64,000 nucleotides of DNA. It comes from VAXT01 sp963728535 (lineage in GTDB: Bacteria > Actinomycetota > Thermoleophilia > Gaiellales > Gaiellaceae). The stretch covers positions 372,001-436,000 of the forward strand of contig CAVSKK010000001.1 of assembly GCA_963728535.1 (NCBI GenBank), read 5' to 3'. Made by a program: the position numbers and the translations under genes. This document shows positions 26,635 to 36,069 of this stretch, one piece after another (the first letter of the stretch is position 1; every line of letters starts with the position of its first letter). The notes below the pieces were generated by a model. That model searched no databases. It was not told the DNA's origin and saw nothing but the letters and a program-made list of their open reading frames with translations.

Positions 26635-27959
26635 ATGCTCAGGCCCTGGATTGCCTCGACGCTAGTAGCCCTCGCGCTCTCGATCTCGCTGATCGCGCTG
26701 CCCGGTGCCGCGACCGCCAGGCCCGAGACGTCTGTCATCGAGTTCCCGCTCGAGCACCCGGACAGCCGTCCGTACACGATCGTCGCGGGGCCGGACGGGA
26801 ACCTCTGGTTCACGGAATCCGGCCGCGGGTCGATCGGGCGCATCACGCCGACCGGGACGGTCACGGAGTTCGACCTTCCGTATGCCAACAGCGGGCCGTA
26901 CGGCATCGCGCTTGGCGCCGACGGCAACCTGTGGTTTACGGAGCGCTTCGCCAACCTCATTGGCAAGATCACGCCTTCGGGGGTGATCACGGAGTACTAC
27001 GTTCCGACCCAGAACGCACAGCCCTGGGACATCACTGCGATGCCGGATGGAAGCTTCTGGTTCACCGAGGAGAACGTCGACCAGGTCGGGATGATCGACC
27101 ATTTGGGCAACGTGATGGAGGTCCCGACCGGTCAGGGCCAGGTCCCGACGCACATCACCACCGGCCCGGACGGGAATGTCTGGTTCACGGAGGAGCTCGG
27201 CAACAACATCGTCCGGTTCGACCCTGACACCCCCTACGACCAGACGGAGTTCCCCATCCCGACTGAACAGGCGCTTCCCTGGGACATCACCGTCGGCCCG
27301 GACGGAAATCTCTGGTTTACGGAGCTCGCGGGCCGCAACATCGGCAAGATCACTCCTGACGGCACCATCACGGAGTATCCGGTGCCGGGCGAGGACGGGT
27401 ACCCCGGGATCGCGGGGATTGCCGCCAGCCCCTCGGGTGACAGCTTGTGGTTCACCGAGAACGATGCGAGCAACGTCGGCACGATCTCGGTCGACGGGCA
27501 GGTGGGTGAGAGCATCGACACCGGTTCCTACCCCTTCGGGATCACGGCGGGCCCTGACGGGAACATGTGGTACTGCGTCGGATACGCGAACGCGATCGGC
27601 CGCGTGAACCTGAATCCACCACCGCCACCGCCACCTCCGCCTCCACCACCGCCTCCCCACCGCCTCCGCCTCCACCACCGCCTCCGCCTCCGCCTCCGCC
27701 TCCACCTCCACCTCCGCCACCACCGCCTCCGCCGCCACCACCACCTCCACCACCGCCATCGGTGCGCTGCCATGTGCCGGGCGTGGTCGGCCTGAGCTTC
27801 AGGCGGGCGAAATCGAGGATCCGCCGGGCGAGTTGCTCTGTGGGACGCATCCGGCGCGCTCGCTCGCGTCGAGTCGGTCGTGTGATCGCCCAGAGCCCGA
27901 GGCCCGGCGTCTTCAAGCGCCGCGGCTTTCCGGTCAAGCTGGTCGTCGGCCGGCGCTGA
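26635..27959 (+). CDS. Secreted Vgb-like beta-propeller with poly-Pro linker and Cys-PASTA tail (frameshifted)
   Basis: A signal peptide (LVALALSISLIALPGAATA) is followed by six or seven propeller blades marked by GPDGNLWFTE, the pattern of virginiamycin B lyase-type propellers, then a poly-proline linker. As sequenced, the frame shifts at the CCCC in 27655-27658 and would end in a Leu/Arg/His-rich stretch at 27795. One missing base there restores a linker joined to the PASTA-like tail CHVPGVVGLSFRRAKSRIRR through GRR and a stop at 27959. Homologous tails at 37150 and 55660 support one original gene. GAGGGGAG precedes ATG 26635. Confidence 0.8.
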
Positions 27960-27970
27960 CGAGACAAATC

Positions 27971-28008
27971 TGGTGCCAGGTCTTGCAACTACGCAAGGCC
28001 TGGCACCA
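27971..28008. repeat. Long inverted repeat (hairpin) between convergent genes
   Basis: TGGTGCCAGGTCTTGC and GCAAGGCCTGGCACCA pair over 16 bp with one G-U around the loop AACTAC. It lies between two 3' ends. There is no T-tract, so it may be a bidirectional stop or REP-like element. Confidence 0.75.
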
Positions 28009-28016
28009 CGCCCGAG

Positions 28017-28340
28017 TCAGCTCGGGAGGAGCCGTTTTGGCGCCCTGTTCTCCCAAGCGTCGGACAAGAGCGCAGCGAGGAGCTCCGCATCGGCGCGCCT
28101 GAGGCTCACGCGCACAGCGGCGAGGCGCTTGCCCCACCAGACCTCGTCGCAGACGTCTTGATGGGCTTGGACAGCCGTGAGGATGCCACCCTCGTCGAGC
28201 ATGACGTTCATGTGCTCCTCGTCCCAGAGGGTCGCGAAGATCTTGCCGGCGACGCGGAAGGAAGGGCGTCCGTGATGGTCCTGCTCGACCGCCTCGGGGA
28301 AGGCGAGCGCGAGCTGCCGCGCCTGTGCGAGCGAGACCAT
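28017..28340 (-). CDS. MmcQ/YjbR-family protein
   Basis: 107 residues. LAQARQLALAFPEAVEQDHHGRPSF, FATLWDEEHMNVML and WWGKRLAAVRVSLRRAD match the CyaY-like YjbR/MmcQ fold, often annotated as DNA-binding. The biochemical role is not established. ATG 28340 gives the usual family length. Confidence 0.85.
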   Translation of the reverse strand: MVSLAQARQLALAFPEAVEQDHHGRPSFRVAGKIFATLWDEEHMNVMLDEGGILTAVQAHQDVCDEVWWGKRLAAVRVSLRRADAELLAALLSDAWENRAPKRLLPS

Positions 28341-28441
28341 CGAGAACAGCGTAACGAGTAGTCGGCGAGGCTACTTGCCAGTGGCCTGATCGGCGATCAC
28401 AGTTCGTCTAAGAGACGCCTATTTGGTAGTCTGCTAGGCGA

Positions 28442-29593
28442 ATGATCACCGACATCAATCCGTTCGTCTACTCGCATCCCGTTTCCGCCGAGGAGGTCAT
28501 CGACCGCGACGGCGAGACGCAGGAGCTCCTCAGGAACGCCGTCGGCGGCCATTTCGTCCGGCTCTATGCGCCGCGGAAGTACGGCAAGACGAGCCTCCTC
28601 AAGCGCGCGCTTCGCGACGGTGAGGCCAAGGAGGGCCTGATCCCGATCCTCGTCGACCTGTACCGCGTGTCCTCGATCGCCGATGTGACGCTTCGCCTCG
28701 AGCGCGCGTACTCGAAGCAGTTGAAGGGCGCAGTTCGCAACAAGATCGAGGATTTTCTCCAGAAGACGGGCATCGGCGTCTCGCTCGGCGCCTACGGGAT
28801 CAGCGCGAAGCTCCAGGTCGACCGGAAGTTCGATCCGCTGCCTGCGCTGCATGCTCTGCTCGACCTGCCGCTTCGACTCGAGGAAAGCGGCGGCTACCGC
28901 GCCTACGTCGCGCTCGACGAGTTCCAGGATGTCGCCAAGGTTCCGAACCTCGACGGCCTCATCCGCAGCCACATCCAGCACCAGGGGGAGGTGGCCTCCT
29001 ACGTTTTCGCCGGTTCCGAGCCCGCCCTGATGAGACAGCTCTTCGAGGTCAAGGATCGCCCGCTCTACGGGTCCGCCGTTCCGCTGCGACTCCAGCGGTT
29101 GCAAAACGAGGACATCGCCGAGTACGTCGCCGGCCGCTTCGAGCAGACCGAGCGAGGAGTCGGCGAGACGCTGAACCCGCTCCTCGACGCGGCGAAAGGG
29201 CATCCGCAGAGGGCGATGCTCCTGGCACACCGCCTCTGGGCAACGGTCGAGAAAGGTGAGACGGCGACGCTCGACGATTGGCGCGAGGCGCACGTGGCCG
29301 CGCTCGCCGAGCTGAACCCGGAATTCGACGCCCAGTGGCGCGGCTTCGACACGTCGGAGCAGAAGACGATGCGGGCCGTGATCGCCGGCGCCGGCTCCCC
29401 GTACAAGGCCGACGTGCTGAGGCGCCTCGAGCTGACGAAGGACGTCGTCCGCAAGGCCCTGCCGCGCCTGACGGCCACGGCCGAGATCGAGGCGCAGGAC
29501 GGCAAGCACGTCGTCGTCGACCCGCTCTTTGCCCGCTGGATCGAGCGCATCAACGAGGGCGACGCGGACGCGGGAGAGGGCGGCGAGAGCTGA
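28442..29593 (+). CDS. AAA/STAND-type ATPase (archaeal-ATPase-like)
   Basis: 383 residues. N-terminal INPFVYSHPVSAEEVIDRDGE, Walker A RKYGKTS (variant P-loop LYAPRKYGKTSLL), Walker B YVALDEFQD, a sensor region VFAGSEPALMRQLF, then a C-terminal winged-helix-like region (KADVLRRLELTKDVVRKAL). This is the architecture of the MNS-clade ATPases whose targets are mostly unknown. A monocistronic gene between unrelated neighbours. Confidence 0.85.
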   Translation: MITDINPFVYSHPVSAEEVIDRDGETQELLRNAVGGHFVRLYAPRKYGKTSLLKRALRDGEAKEGLIPILVDLYRVSSIADVTLRLERAYSKQLKGAVRNKIEDFLQKTGIGVSLGAYGISAKLQVDRKFDPLPALHALLDLPLRLEESGGYRAYVALDEFQDVAKVPNLDGLIRSHIQHQGEVASYVFAGSEPALMRQLFEVKDRPLYGSAVPLRLQRLQNEDIAEYVAGRFEQTERGVGETLNPLLDAAKGHPQRAMLLAHRLWATVEKGETATLDDWREAHVAALAELNPEFDAQWRGFDTSEQKTMRAVIAGAGSPYKADVLRRLELTKDVVRKALPRLTATAEIEAQDGKHVVVDPLFARWIERINEGDADAGEGGES

Positions 29594-29610
29594 AATTCCC
29601 GCGAGGTCGC

Positions 29611-29616
29611 TACTGT
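29611..29616 (+). promoter_or_regulatory. Putative -10 box of the glycosidase gene
   Basis: TACTGT ends 8 nt before ATG 29625, immediately after the ATPase stop codon. This fits a separate leaderless transcript. Confidence 0.35.
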
Positions 29617-29624
29617 GGGGCGTT

Positions 29625-30569
29625 ATGTCGATGCCGGTTCGACTCGCGCTCGCGGTCCTCGTCTTTGTCTGCCTACAGACCGGCGCCTCGGCCGCCCCTC
29701 TGGCCCGCGTCTCCGTCGGGGCCTACGGCGACGTTGCGCGCTTCGATCGCCTGACGGGGCAGAGCACGGAGTCCGGGCTGGCTTTCATGGGCTGGGATCA
29801 GGGACGGACCTGGGGGAAGCAGTACAGCTACTTCCTCGACACGCTCGGGGAGCGGCCGCACATCGCGCTGGGAACCCGCCGGGGCGGACGCACCGTCGTC
29901 TCTCCCCGCGCAATCGCGCAGGGCCAGGGCGACGCTCACCTGGTCGGGCTCTCCAACGCTATCTCCGAGTCCGAGAAACCCGTCCTGCTTCGGCCGCTGG
30001 GCGAGCCGAACAACTCGGCCAACCCCTACTGCACGTGCCACGGCGGCAGCCAGAACGCGACCAGGTGGTACCGGAAGGCGTTCCAGCGCATCTACGTCGT
30101 CATGCACGGCGGCACCGCGACCGCGATGAGCGCGAAGCTGCGCCGGCTCGGGATGCCGGGCATCGACACTGATCTCCCGTCGAACCCGTACCCGCAGATG
30201 ACCGTCGTCTGGAACCCGCTCGCGGTCGGCGTTCCGGACGTTCGCGGCAACCACTACCGGGACTACTTCCCGGGCCTGAGATTCTTCGACGTTTACGGAA
30301 ACGACTACTACCACTTCGGCACGTATTCGTTCGTCCGCACGACCGGGCTCTACAACGCGTACCGGAGCAAGCCGTTCGTGTTCCCCGAGTGGGGCCTTGC
30401 CGTCGACGATCCGGCCTACGTCCGCGCGTTCGCCGGGTTCGTCAAGAGCCATCGGCGGGTCAGGTTCATCGGCTTCTACAACGGCGCCAACGGCGGCAGG
30501 CTCGACCTGGCGAGAAAGCCGAGGAGCCTGGCGGCGTACAGGCGGTACATCGTTCCGCTGGTGCGCTAA
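29625..30569 (+). CDS. Secreted GH26-like glycoside hydrolase
   Basis: 314 residues from ATG 29625, with a signal peptide (LALAVLVFVCLQTGASA). The (beta/alpha)8-like pattern carries a candidate acid/base Glu after strand 4 (LLRPLGEPNN) and a candidate nucleophile Glu (FVFPEWGLAV), in the arrangement of clan A beta-mannanase-like enzymes. Cys residues (CTCHGG) suggest a disulfide. The exact glycan is unknown. Upstream in-frame extension overlaps the ATPase gene and lacks a signal peptide. Confidence 0.78.
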   Translation: MSMPVRLALAVLVFVCLQTGASAAPLARVSVGAYGDVARFDRLTGQSTESGLAFMGWDQGRTWGKQYSYFLDTLGERPHIALGTRRGGRTVVSPRAIAQGQGDAHLVGLSNAISESEKPVLLRPLGEPNNSANPYCTCHGGSQNATRWYRKAFQRIYVVMHGGTATAMSAKLRRLGMPGIDTDLPSNPYPQMTVVWNPLAVGVPDVRGNHYRDYFPGLRFFDVYGNDYYHFGTYSFVRTTGLYNAYRSKPFVFPEWGLAVDDPAYVRAFAGFVKSHRRVRFIGFYNGANGGRLDLARKPRSLAAYRRYIVPLVR

Positions 30570-30579
30570 CGGTCAGCGC

Positions 30580-31536
30580 CTACCGGCCGGTCGTGATGAT
30601 GCAGGCGTCGTGCGAGGAGCGGGCGACCTGTTTTCGCCGGACGAGCCTGCCTTGCGCATCGAGGATGCAGAGACTGCCGCCGCCCAGTCCGGGCGTGACG
30701 ACCCATCCGCGGGCCTGCTGGACGTTGTAGGAGCCCGCTGGAACCGTTGTCGTTCGCAGCGCGTGGCCGTTCAGGCGATGGACGCGCAGAGTCCCGCTGT
30801 CGCCGCTCGTCACGTATGCGCGGCTTCCGCGAAAGCTGACGTGCTGTGGAGGCGCGTCGCCGGTAAGCCTGCGGAGAAGCTTGCCGGTACGGGCGTCGTA
30901 GACCGCGAGCTCCTGGCGGTCGCCTGAGCTGACCCAGACCCGCGAGCCGTCCGGCGTCCAGCCGACGTCGTGGGCCAGGAACGGCGGCCGCAGCGCCCCG
31001 AGGAGTCGCGGCCGGGCGGGGCGTGCGATGCCGACGATCGCGATCTCCTTCGCCGTCTTGCCCAGCGCGACCCAGAGCCTGCGACCACGCGGGTCGATCG
31101 TGATGTGGCGCGCAAGGCGGCCGACGATGACCCGTCCGACCACGCGGCCGCGCACGACGTCCAGCACGATCACTTCTCCGCGCTCGGCGTCGGTCACGTA
31201 CGCGTGCCGCCCGTCCGGGTGAGCCGCGGTGTACCTCGGCTCGCCGAAGCCGCGGAGAACGCGGGCGACCTCGAGCGTCTCGCCGCGAACGAGACTGATG
31301 ACACCGAGCTCCGAGTGGGCGACGACCGCCGTGCCGCCGACCGTCTCGATGCTGCGCGGCTGGGGCAGCGTCGGCACGTAGCGTCGAATCCGTCCGCTCC
31401 GCAGGTCGACGGCGACCAGCCGCGCCTCGAGATCCGCGGTCACGAGCGCCACGTCGGTGCCGAGGCTGAGCTGAGCGAGCGCCCGAGGCGCAAGAACGAG
31501 CGACGCAGCGCCGGCGATGAATGCGCGTCGGTCCAC
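30580..31536 (-). CDS. Exported YVTN-type beta-propeller protein
   Basis: 318 residues. The N-terminus MDRRAFIAGAASLVLAPRA looks like a Tat-type signal, though with DRR rather than the full twin-Arg consensus. Blades show AAHPDGRHAYVTD, TIDPRGRRLWVAL and WTPDGSRVWVSSGDRQELAVYD, typical of YVTN/quinoprotein-like propellers. Ligand unknown. Convergent with the glycosidase gene. Confidence 0.83.
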   Translation of the reverse strand: MDRRAFIAGAASLVLAPRALAQLSLGTDVALVTADLEARLVAVDLRSGRIRRYVPTLPQPRSIETVGGTAVVAHSELGVISLVRGETLEVARVLRGFGEPRYTAAHPDGRHAYVTDAERGEVIVLDVVRGRVVGRVIVGRLARHITIDPRGRRLWVALGKTAKEIAIVGIARPARPRLLGALRPPFLAHDVGWTPDGSRVWVSSGDRQELAVYDARTGKLLRRLTGDAPPQHVSFRGSRAYVTSGDSGTLRVHRLNGHALRTTTVPAGSYNVQQARGWVVTPGLGGGSLCILDAQGRLVRRKQVARSSHDACIITTGR

Positions 31537-31575
31537 GACTCGAATACGCGCGGGGCGAGTCGGGAGGTCCCCGGG

Positions 31576-31965
31576 CTAAAGCGCGGAGTCGAGAATCTCG
31601 GCGTGCTCGCTCTCGGGCGGCGTGCCGTAGGCATAGACGAGGAGATCCTTGTCGCCGTGATTGACCGTCTGGAGCGGCGTGCCCGGCTCGACGTGGACGA
31701 GGCCGCCGGTGGGCACGTCCTGGCGCTCCGGCGGATCGCCGAGGTACATGGACAGCGTCCCCGAGAGGACGACGAACGTCTCCTCCTGGAGCGGATGCCG
31801 ATGACGGCGTCCCTTGGCGCCGGGCTCGTAGCGCCAGACGTTCGCTCGCGTGTGGGCGAAGCCGGCCGACTCGCTGAGCTCGGCCACGTGGCGCGGCGCT
31901 TCCTCTGGCTCGTGGGGCCGGGTCTGCCACTCGAGGTCGCCGGGGCGGATCACGCGAAAAGCCAT
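31576..31965 (-). CDS. Cupin-domain protein
   Basis: 129 residues from ATG 31965. The cupin motif 1 (GAKGRRHRHPLQEETFVVLSG) gives His-His-Glu metal ligands, and motif 2 (PGTPLQTVNHGDKDLLVYAYG) gives the last His. Probably binds a divalent metal; the reaction is unknown. Divergent from the phosphotransferase gene, 40 nt away. Confidence 0.87.
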   Translation of the reverse strand: MAFRVIRPGDLEWQTRPHEPEEAPRHVAELSESAGFAHTRANVWRYEPGAKGRRHRHPLQEETFVVLSGTLSMYLGDPPERQDVPTGGLVHVEPGTPLQTVNHGDKDLLVYAYGTPPESEHAEILDSAL

Positions 31966-32005
31966 GGCGACCAGCCTAGTCGCCGATGGTAAGAGTGAGG
32001 CCGCA

Positions 32006-32995
32006 ATGATTCGACTCTCGACCATGCTCCGCGTCGACGGCGCGACGTCCGCCGAGGGCCGGAACCCGGTTGCCGAGGCTGCTCTCGAGCACTGGCGCCA
32101 CGATTCCGGCTCGCTTCGGTTCTTTCGCTCGTCCGCGAACTTCGTGCACGTCTTCCGCGTGGACGGCGCGCTTCATTTCCTTCGTCTGGCAGAGGAATCA
32201 GAACGGCGCCGAGAGGCGATCGAGGACGAGCTCGCGCTCCTCCGTGTGCTTGCGGTACGCGGCGTGCCCGTTGCGATCGCTCGCGAGTCCGATCGCGGCC
32301 GGAGCGTCGAAATGCTCGCGACACCGCTCGGCGTCTTCCACGCCTGTGCCTTTGCGGCCCTCCCGGGAGAGCAGTGGGATGACGACGACGAGTTGAGCGC
32401 GGATCGATTGCTCATCTGGGGCGAGGCTCTCGGACGGCTGCACGCCGAGACGAAGGAGCTCTCGCGCGACTTCGCACGGTCGCGCGAGACGCACGAGGAG
32501 CGCCTGAGCTTCATCGAGTCGCACCTCGGGGGCGATGACCGCGTACGGCGCGAGTTCGAGGCCATCTCGACCGCACTCGGCCGGCTCTCGATTGACGATC
32601 GCAACTACGGCCTCGTCCACGGCGATTTCGAGCTGGACAACCTCTTCTGGAACGGGACGATCAGCGGGATCGCCGACTTCGACGACGCCTTCCACTGCTG
32701 GTACCTCGCCGACGTTGCCTTCGCGCTCGGGTCGGTTCTCTCCAGTCCTTCGGAACGGCGTGACTCGGTCGACAGCTTCCTTGCAGGGTATGCGCGTCAC
32801 TGCGAGATCGACGCGGAGGTGCGCGCGGTGCTGCCCGTCTTCTGGCGGCTTGCGGATCTCCAGCGGTACGCCCGGCTACTTCGTGCCCTGGATCTGCCCG
32901 CGGATCAGGAATATCCGGAGTGGATGGAATCGCTCGAGGCCAAGCTCGTCGGGTGGACGGCTCGCTTTGTGAGCTCCCTGCCGCCAGAACCCTGA
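32006..32995 (+). CDS. APH-family phosphotransferase
   Basis: 329 residues from ATG 32006. Protein-kinase-like fold with the Brenner-type catalytic loop LVHGDFELDNLFW and metal-binding IADFDDA. Small-molecule kinases of this group phosphorylate aminoglycosides, homoserine or choline; the acceptor cannot be told here. Stands alone downstream of a divergent cupin gene. Confidence 0.86.
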   Translation: MIRLSTMLRVDGATSAEGRNPVAEAALEHWRHDSGSLRFFRSSANFVHVFRVDGALHFLRLAEESERRREAIEDELALLRVLAVRGVPVAIARESDRGRSVEMLATPLGVFHACAFAALPGEQWDDDDELSADRLLIWGEALGRLHAETKELSRDFARSRETHEERLSFIESHLGGDDRVRREFEAISTALGRLSIDDRNYGLVHGDFELDNLFWNGTISGIADFDDAFHCWYLADVAFALGSVLSSPSERRDSVDSFLAGYARHCEIDAEVRAVLPVFWRLADLQRYARLLRALDLPADQEYPEWMESLEAKLVGWTARFVSSLPPEP

Positions 32996-33085
32996 GCCGA
33001 GGGATGGCCGGATCCAGTTTCACGCCTACGCTGTGAGAGGAACCCGATTCCCGCACGCGGCACGGCGGTCGAGCCCACGATCCGC

Positions 33086-36031
33086 ATGCCCGAACTCCGC
33101 CTCTCACTCCGCACCACCTTCGTCTTCGCGCTGGTCGCTGCCCTTGGCGCGACCGCCCTCGTGAGCTCGGCGAGCGGGAAGTCGGGGCGCGCACCGACCG
33201 CCGCGGCGGTGCCGGGGGAGCTCCTCGTCGGGTTCAAGACGCCCGTGTCGACTGCTGCGCAGAACAGCGTTCTTGCCCGCGTCGGGGCCGAGCGGAAGCG
33301 TCGCTTCGGCGGAATCAGGAGCGCGCTCGTCTCGGTCGCCCCACAGAGCACCGCCGAGGCGATTCGCAGCCTCGAGCGTGACGAGCGTGTGGCCTACGCG
33401 GAGCCGAACTTCGTGCTCCGGGCGGACGTACCGAACGATCCGTTCATGACGAGGCTTTGGGGCCTCGACAACCTCGGCCAGACAGTGAACTGGAGCGCCG
33501 GCGCGCCCGACGCCGACATCGACGCGCGAGAAGCCTGGTCGGTCTCGACCGGGAGCCCGGACGTCGTCGTGGCGGTCATCGACACGGGAGTCGAGCTCGC
33601 TCACCCGGACCTCGCCGCGAACATCTGGGTCAACCAGGGTGAAGACTGCCCGGGCTGTCGAACGAACGGCAGCGATGACGACGGGAACAGTTACGTCGAC
33701 GACTGGCGCGGCTGGGACTTCGTCAACGGCGACAACAATCCGACCGACGACATGGGGCACGGCACCCACGTCTCGGGAACGATCGCCGCGGTCGGGAACA
33801 ACGGGCTCGGCGTGGCCGGAGTGACCTGGAGCACGAAAGTCATGCCGCTCAAGTTTCTCTCGGCAGCCGGGACGGGCACGGTCGCCGATGCGATCAGCGC
33901 CATCCTGTACGCGAACGCGAACGGCGCCGCGATCCTGAACAACTCCTGGGGCGGGGACGAGTTCTCGCAGGCTCTGCTCGACGCGATCGAGCAGAGCGAT
34001 GCGAGCGGAGCGCTCTTCGTCGCCGCGGCCGGGAACAGCTACGTCAACAGCGATCTCGAGCCCAACTATCCGTCCGGCTACGAGGCGGCGAACGTCGTCT
34101 CGATCGGAGCGACCGACCAGTACGACCGCCGGGCGTGGTTCTCGAACTACGGAACGAGGACGGTCGACTTCGCCGCGCCGGGCACGAACATCTACTCGGC
34201 CTGGCTCAACGGCTCGTACCGCTTCCAGGACGGCACCTCGATGGCCGCGCCGCATGTGTCCGGGGCCGCCGCGCTCGCCAAGGCCGTCTTCCCGGGCGCG
34301 AGCGGGATCGGCCTCAAGGCGCTGCTCCTGCGGACGGTCGACCCGATCTCCGTGCTGGCCGGGACGAGCAGGACCGGCGGGCGGCTGAACGTCGACAGAG
34401 CGGCGCGGTGCTCCGGCACGCCTCAGGCCTGGATCGAATCGCCGCTGTCCGGCCTGGAGCTGAACGCAGGGGAGCCCGTCGCGATCCGCGCCTACGGTGC
34501 GCTCTGCGGCGTACCGACGGGCATTTCGGTCACCGCGAGCGTGAACGGAAGCGCGCTCGAGCTAACCGCGCGGGGCGACGGCTTGTACACGGCCATGCTC
34601 GTGCCCTTCGCGGGGCCGGTCAACCTCGTCGTCAGCGCAACCGCCGGAGGCTCGACCGACACCCAAAGCGTCTCCGCGATGGCGACCCAGAGCTACGAGA
34701 TCACTCCTGCGGGGCCGTCGGTCACAGTCACGACCCACGCCGCCGGAGAAAACGCGCGGCTCTTCTTCGACGGCGTCGCCGGGCAGCGTGTCGCGCTGCG
34801 GATGAGCAACGTCGCGATGGGGGGTTCGCCGTGCTGCTCAGCGCAGGTCTCGATCTGGAAGCCGGACGGCTCGAACCTCGTCTATCCGACCCTCGTCGGA
34901 ACGAACGGCGCCTTCGTGGACACCCGCACGCTTCCGGTCTCTGGCCGCTACTCGATGCTCGTCGATCCCCAGGGAACCGCGTTCGGATCGATGGCGCTCA
35001 CACTCTACGACGTGCCTCCCGACGTCACCGACTCGATCAGCGCCGGTGGGCCGGCCGTAACCGTCTCGATGGGGCCTGTCCCCGGACAAAACGCGATCCT
35101 GCGCTTCGACGGCACTGCCGGCCAGCGTGTGAGCGTGCGCCTGAGCCCCGTCGCGATCGGCACGTCGACCTGCTGTTCGGCCCAGGTCTCGATCTGGAAG
35201 CCGGACGGCTCGAATCTCGTCTATCCGACCCTCGTCGGGACAACCGGCGGATTCCTCGACACGCGAGCCTTGCCGGTCAGCGGGAGCTACACGATCCTCG
35301 TCGACCCGCAGAAGACAGATCTGGGAACGATGACGCTCGCGCTGTACGACGTCCCGCCTGACGTCGACGTCTCGATCTCGCCCGGCGGGCCGCCCGTTGC
35401 CGTCTCGATGGGCCCGGTTCCCGGCCAGAATGCCCGGCTTCGCTTCTTCGGCATCGCCGGGCAGCGTGTCAGCGTAGGCATGAGCAACGTCACGATCGGC
35501 ACCTCGGGCTGCTGCTCGGCCCAGGTCTCGATCTGGAAGCCGGACGGCTCGAATCTCGTCTATCCGACCCTCGTCGGAACGACCGGCGGCTTCCTCGACA
35601 CCCGCGTGCTACCGGTGAGCGGCATGTACACCGTCCTGGTCGACCCCCAGAGCACGAGCCTCGGCTCGATGACCTTGACGCTCTCCGACGTGCCGCCTGA
35701 CGCGAGCGGCTCGATCGTCGCCGGCGGCGCGCCCGCCAGCCTCATGCTCGGCCCGACCCCGGGGCAGAACGCGGCGCTTCGGTTCGACGGTACGGCCGGC
35801 CAGCGGATCAGCCTACGCCTGACCAACGTCACGATCGGCACGTCGGCGTGCTGTGGAACCAGGATCTCGCTCACGAAGCCGGATGGGACGAACGTGATCC
35901 CACCCGCGCTCGTCGGCACGACCGGCGCCACGATGACCGCGACCTTGCCCGTGACGGGCCAGTACTCGATCCTGGTCGATCCGCAAGGCGCAAACACCGG
36001 CGGGCTTACGCTGACGCTGTCGTTGCTGTAG
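33086..36031 (+). CDS. Secreted subtilisin-family serine protease with four C-terminal repeats
   Basis: 981 residues. Signal peptide, an inhibitor-I9-like propeptide (ELLVGFKTPV ... VAYAEPNFVLRAD), then the S8 domain with the full triad: VAVIDTGVELAH (Asp), DMGHGTHVSGTIAAV (His) and DGTSMAAPHVSGAAAL (Ser), plus the oxyanion Asn in NNSWGG. After residue ~440 comes a short Ig-like segment, then four 113-residue repeats each with CCSAQVSIWKPDGSN (CCGTRISLTKPDG in the last). Expected to act outside the cell; the repeats may bind the cell wall or a polymer. Confidence 0.93.
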   Translation: MPELRLSLRTTFVFALVAALGATALVSSASGKSGRAPTAAAVPGELLVGFKTPVSTAAQNSVLARVGAERKRRFGGIRSALVSVAPQSTAEAIRSLERDERVAYAEPNFVLRADVPNDPFMTRLWGLDNLGQTVNWSAGAPDADIDAREAWSVSTGSPDVVVAVIDTGVELAHPDLAANIWVNQGEDCPGCRTNGSDDDGNSYVDDWRGWDFVNGDNNPTDDMGHGTHVSGTIAAVGNNGLGVAGVTWSTKVMPLKFLSAAGTGTVADAISAILYANANGAAILNNSWGGDEFSQALLDAIEQSDASGALFVAAAGNSYVNSDLEPNYPSGYEAANVVSIGATDQYDRRAWFSNYGTRTVDFAAPGTNIYSAWLNGSYRFQDGTSMAAPHVSGAAALAKAVFPGASGIGLKALLLRTVDPISVLAGTSRTGGRLNVDRAARCSGTPQAWIESPLSGLELNAGEPVAIRAYGALCGVPTGISVTASVNGSALELTARGDGLYTAMLVPFAGPVNLVVSATAGGSTDTQSVSAMATQSYEITPAGPSVTVTTHAAGENARLFFDGVAGQRVALRMSNVAMGGSPCCSAQVSIWKPDGSNLVYPTLVGTNGAFVDTRTLPVSGRYSMLVDPQGTAFGSMALTLYDVPPDVTDSISAGGPAVTVSMGPVPGQNAILRFDGTAGQRVSVRLSPVAIGTSTCCSAQVSIWKPDGSNLVYPTLVGTTGGFLDTRALPVSGSYTILVDPQKTDLGTMTLALYDVPPDVDVSISPGGPPVAVSMGPVPGQNARLRFFGIAGQRVSVGMSNVTIGTSGCCSAQVSIWKPDGSNLVYPTLVGTTGGFLDTRVLPVSGMYTVLVDPQSTSLGSMTLTLSDVPPDASGSIVAGGAPASLMLGPTPGQNAALRFDGTAGQRISLRLTNVTIGTSACCGTRISLTKPDGTNVIPPALVGTTGATMTATLPVTGQYSILVDPQGANTGGLTLTLSLL
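34673..36028 (+). repeat. Four tandem 339-nt repeats in the subtilase gene
   Basis: The shared core (from CAGGTCTCGATCTGG) starts at 34844, 35183 and 35522, an exact 339-nt period. The fourth unit is in register (TCTCG at 35865) but more diverged. Units 1-3 are near-identical in DNA over the core, pointing to recent duplication or gene conversion. Confidence 0.85.
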
Positions 36032-36069
36032 GCCTGGATACTCACGACCGTCCGCGTCAGACTTGCTCC

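Noticed and set aside
26662..27759. Minus-strand frame over the propeller gene
   Set aside because: Antisense shadow; its Val/Ala/Glu-rich start is just the reverse of the proline codons.
27610..27770. CRISPR-like short repeats
   Set aside because: The periodic CCNCCN sequence is a proline-codon tract, with no spacer-repeat structure.
27528..27988. Poly-glycine minus-strand frames
   Set aside because: Reverse complement of the CCN proline tract; low complexity, not coding.
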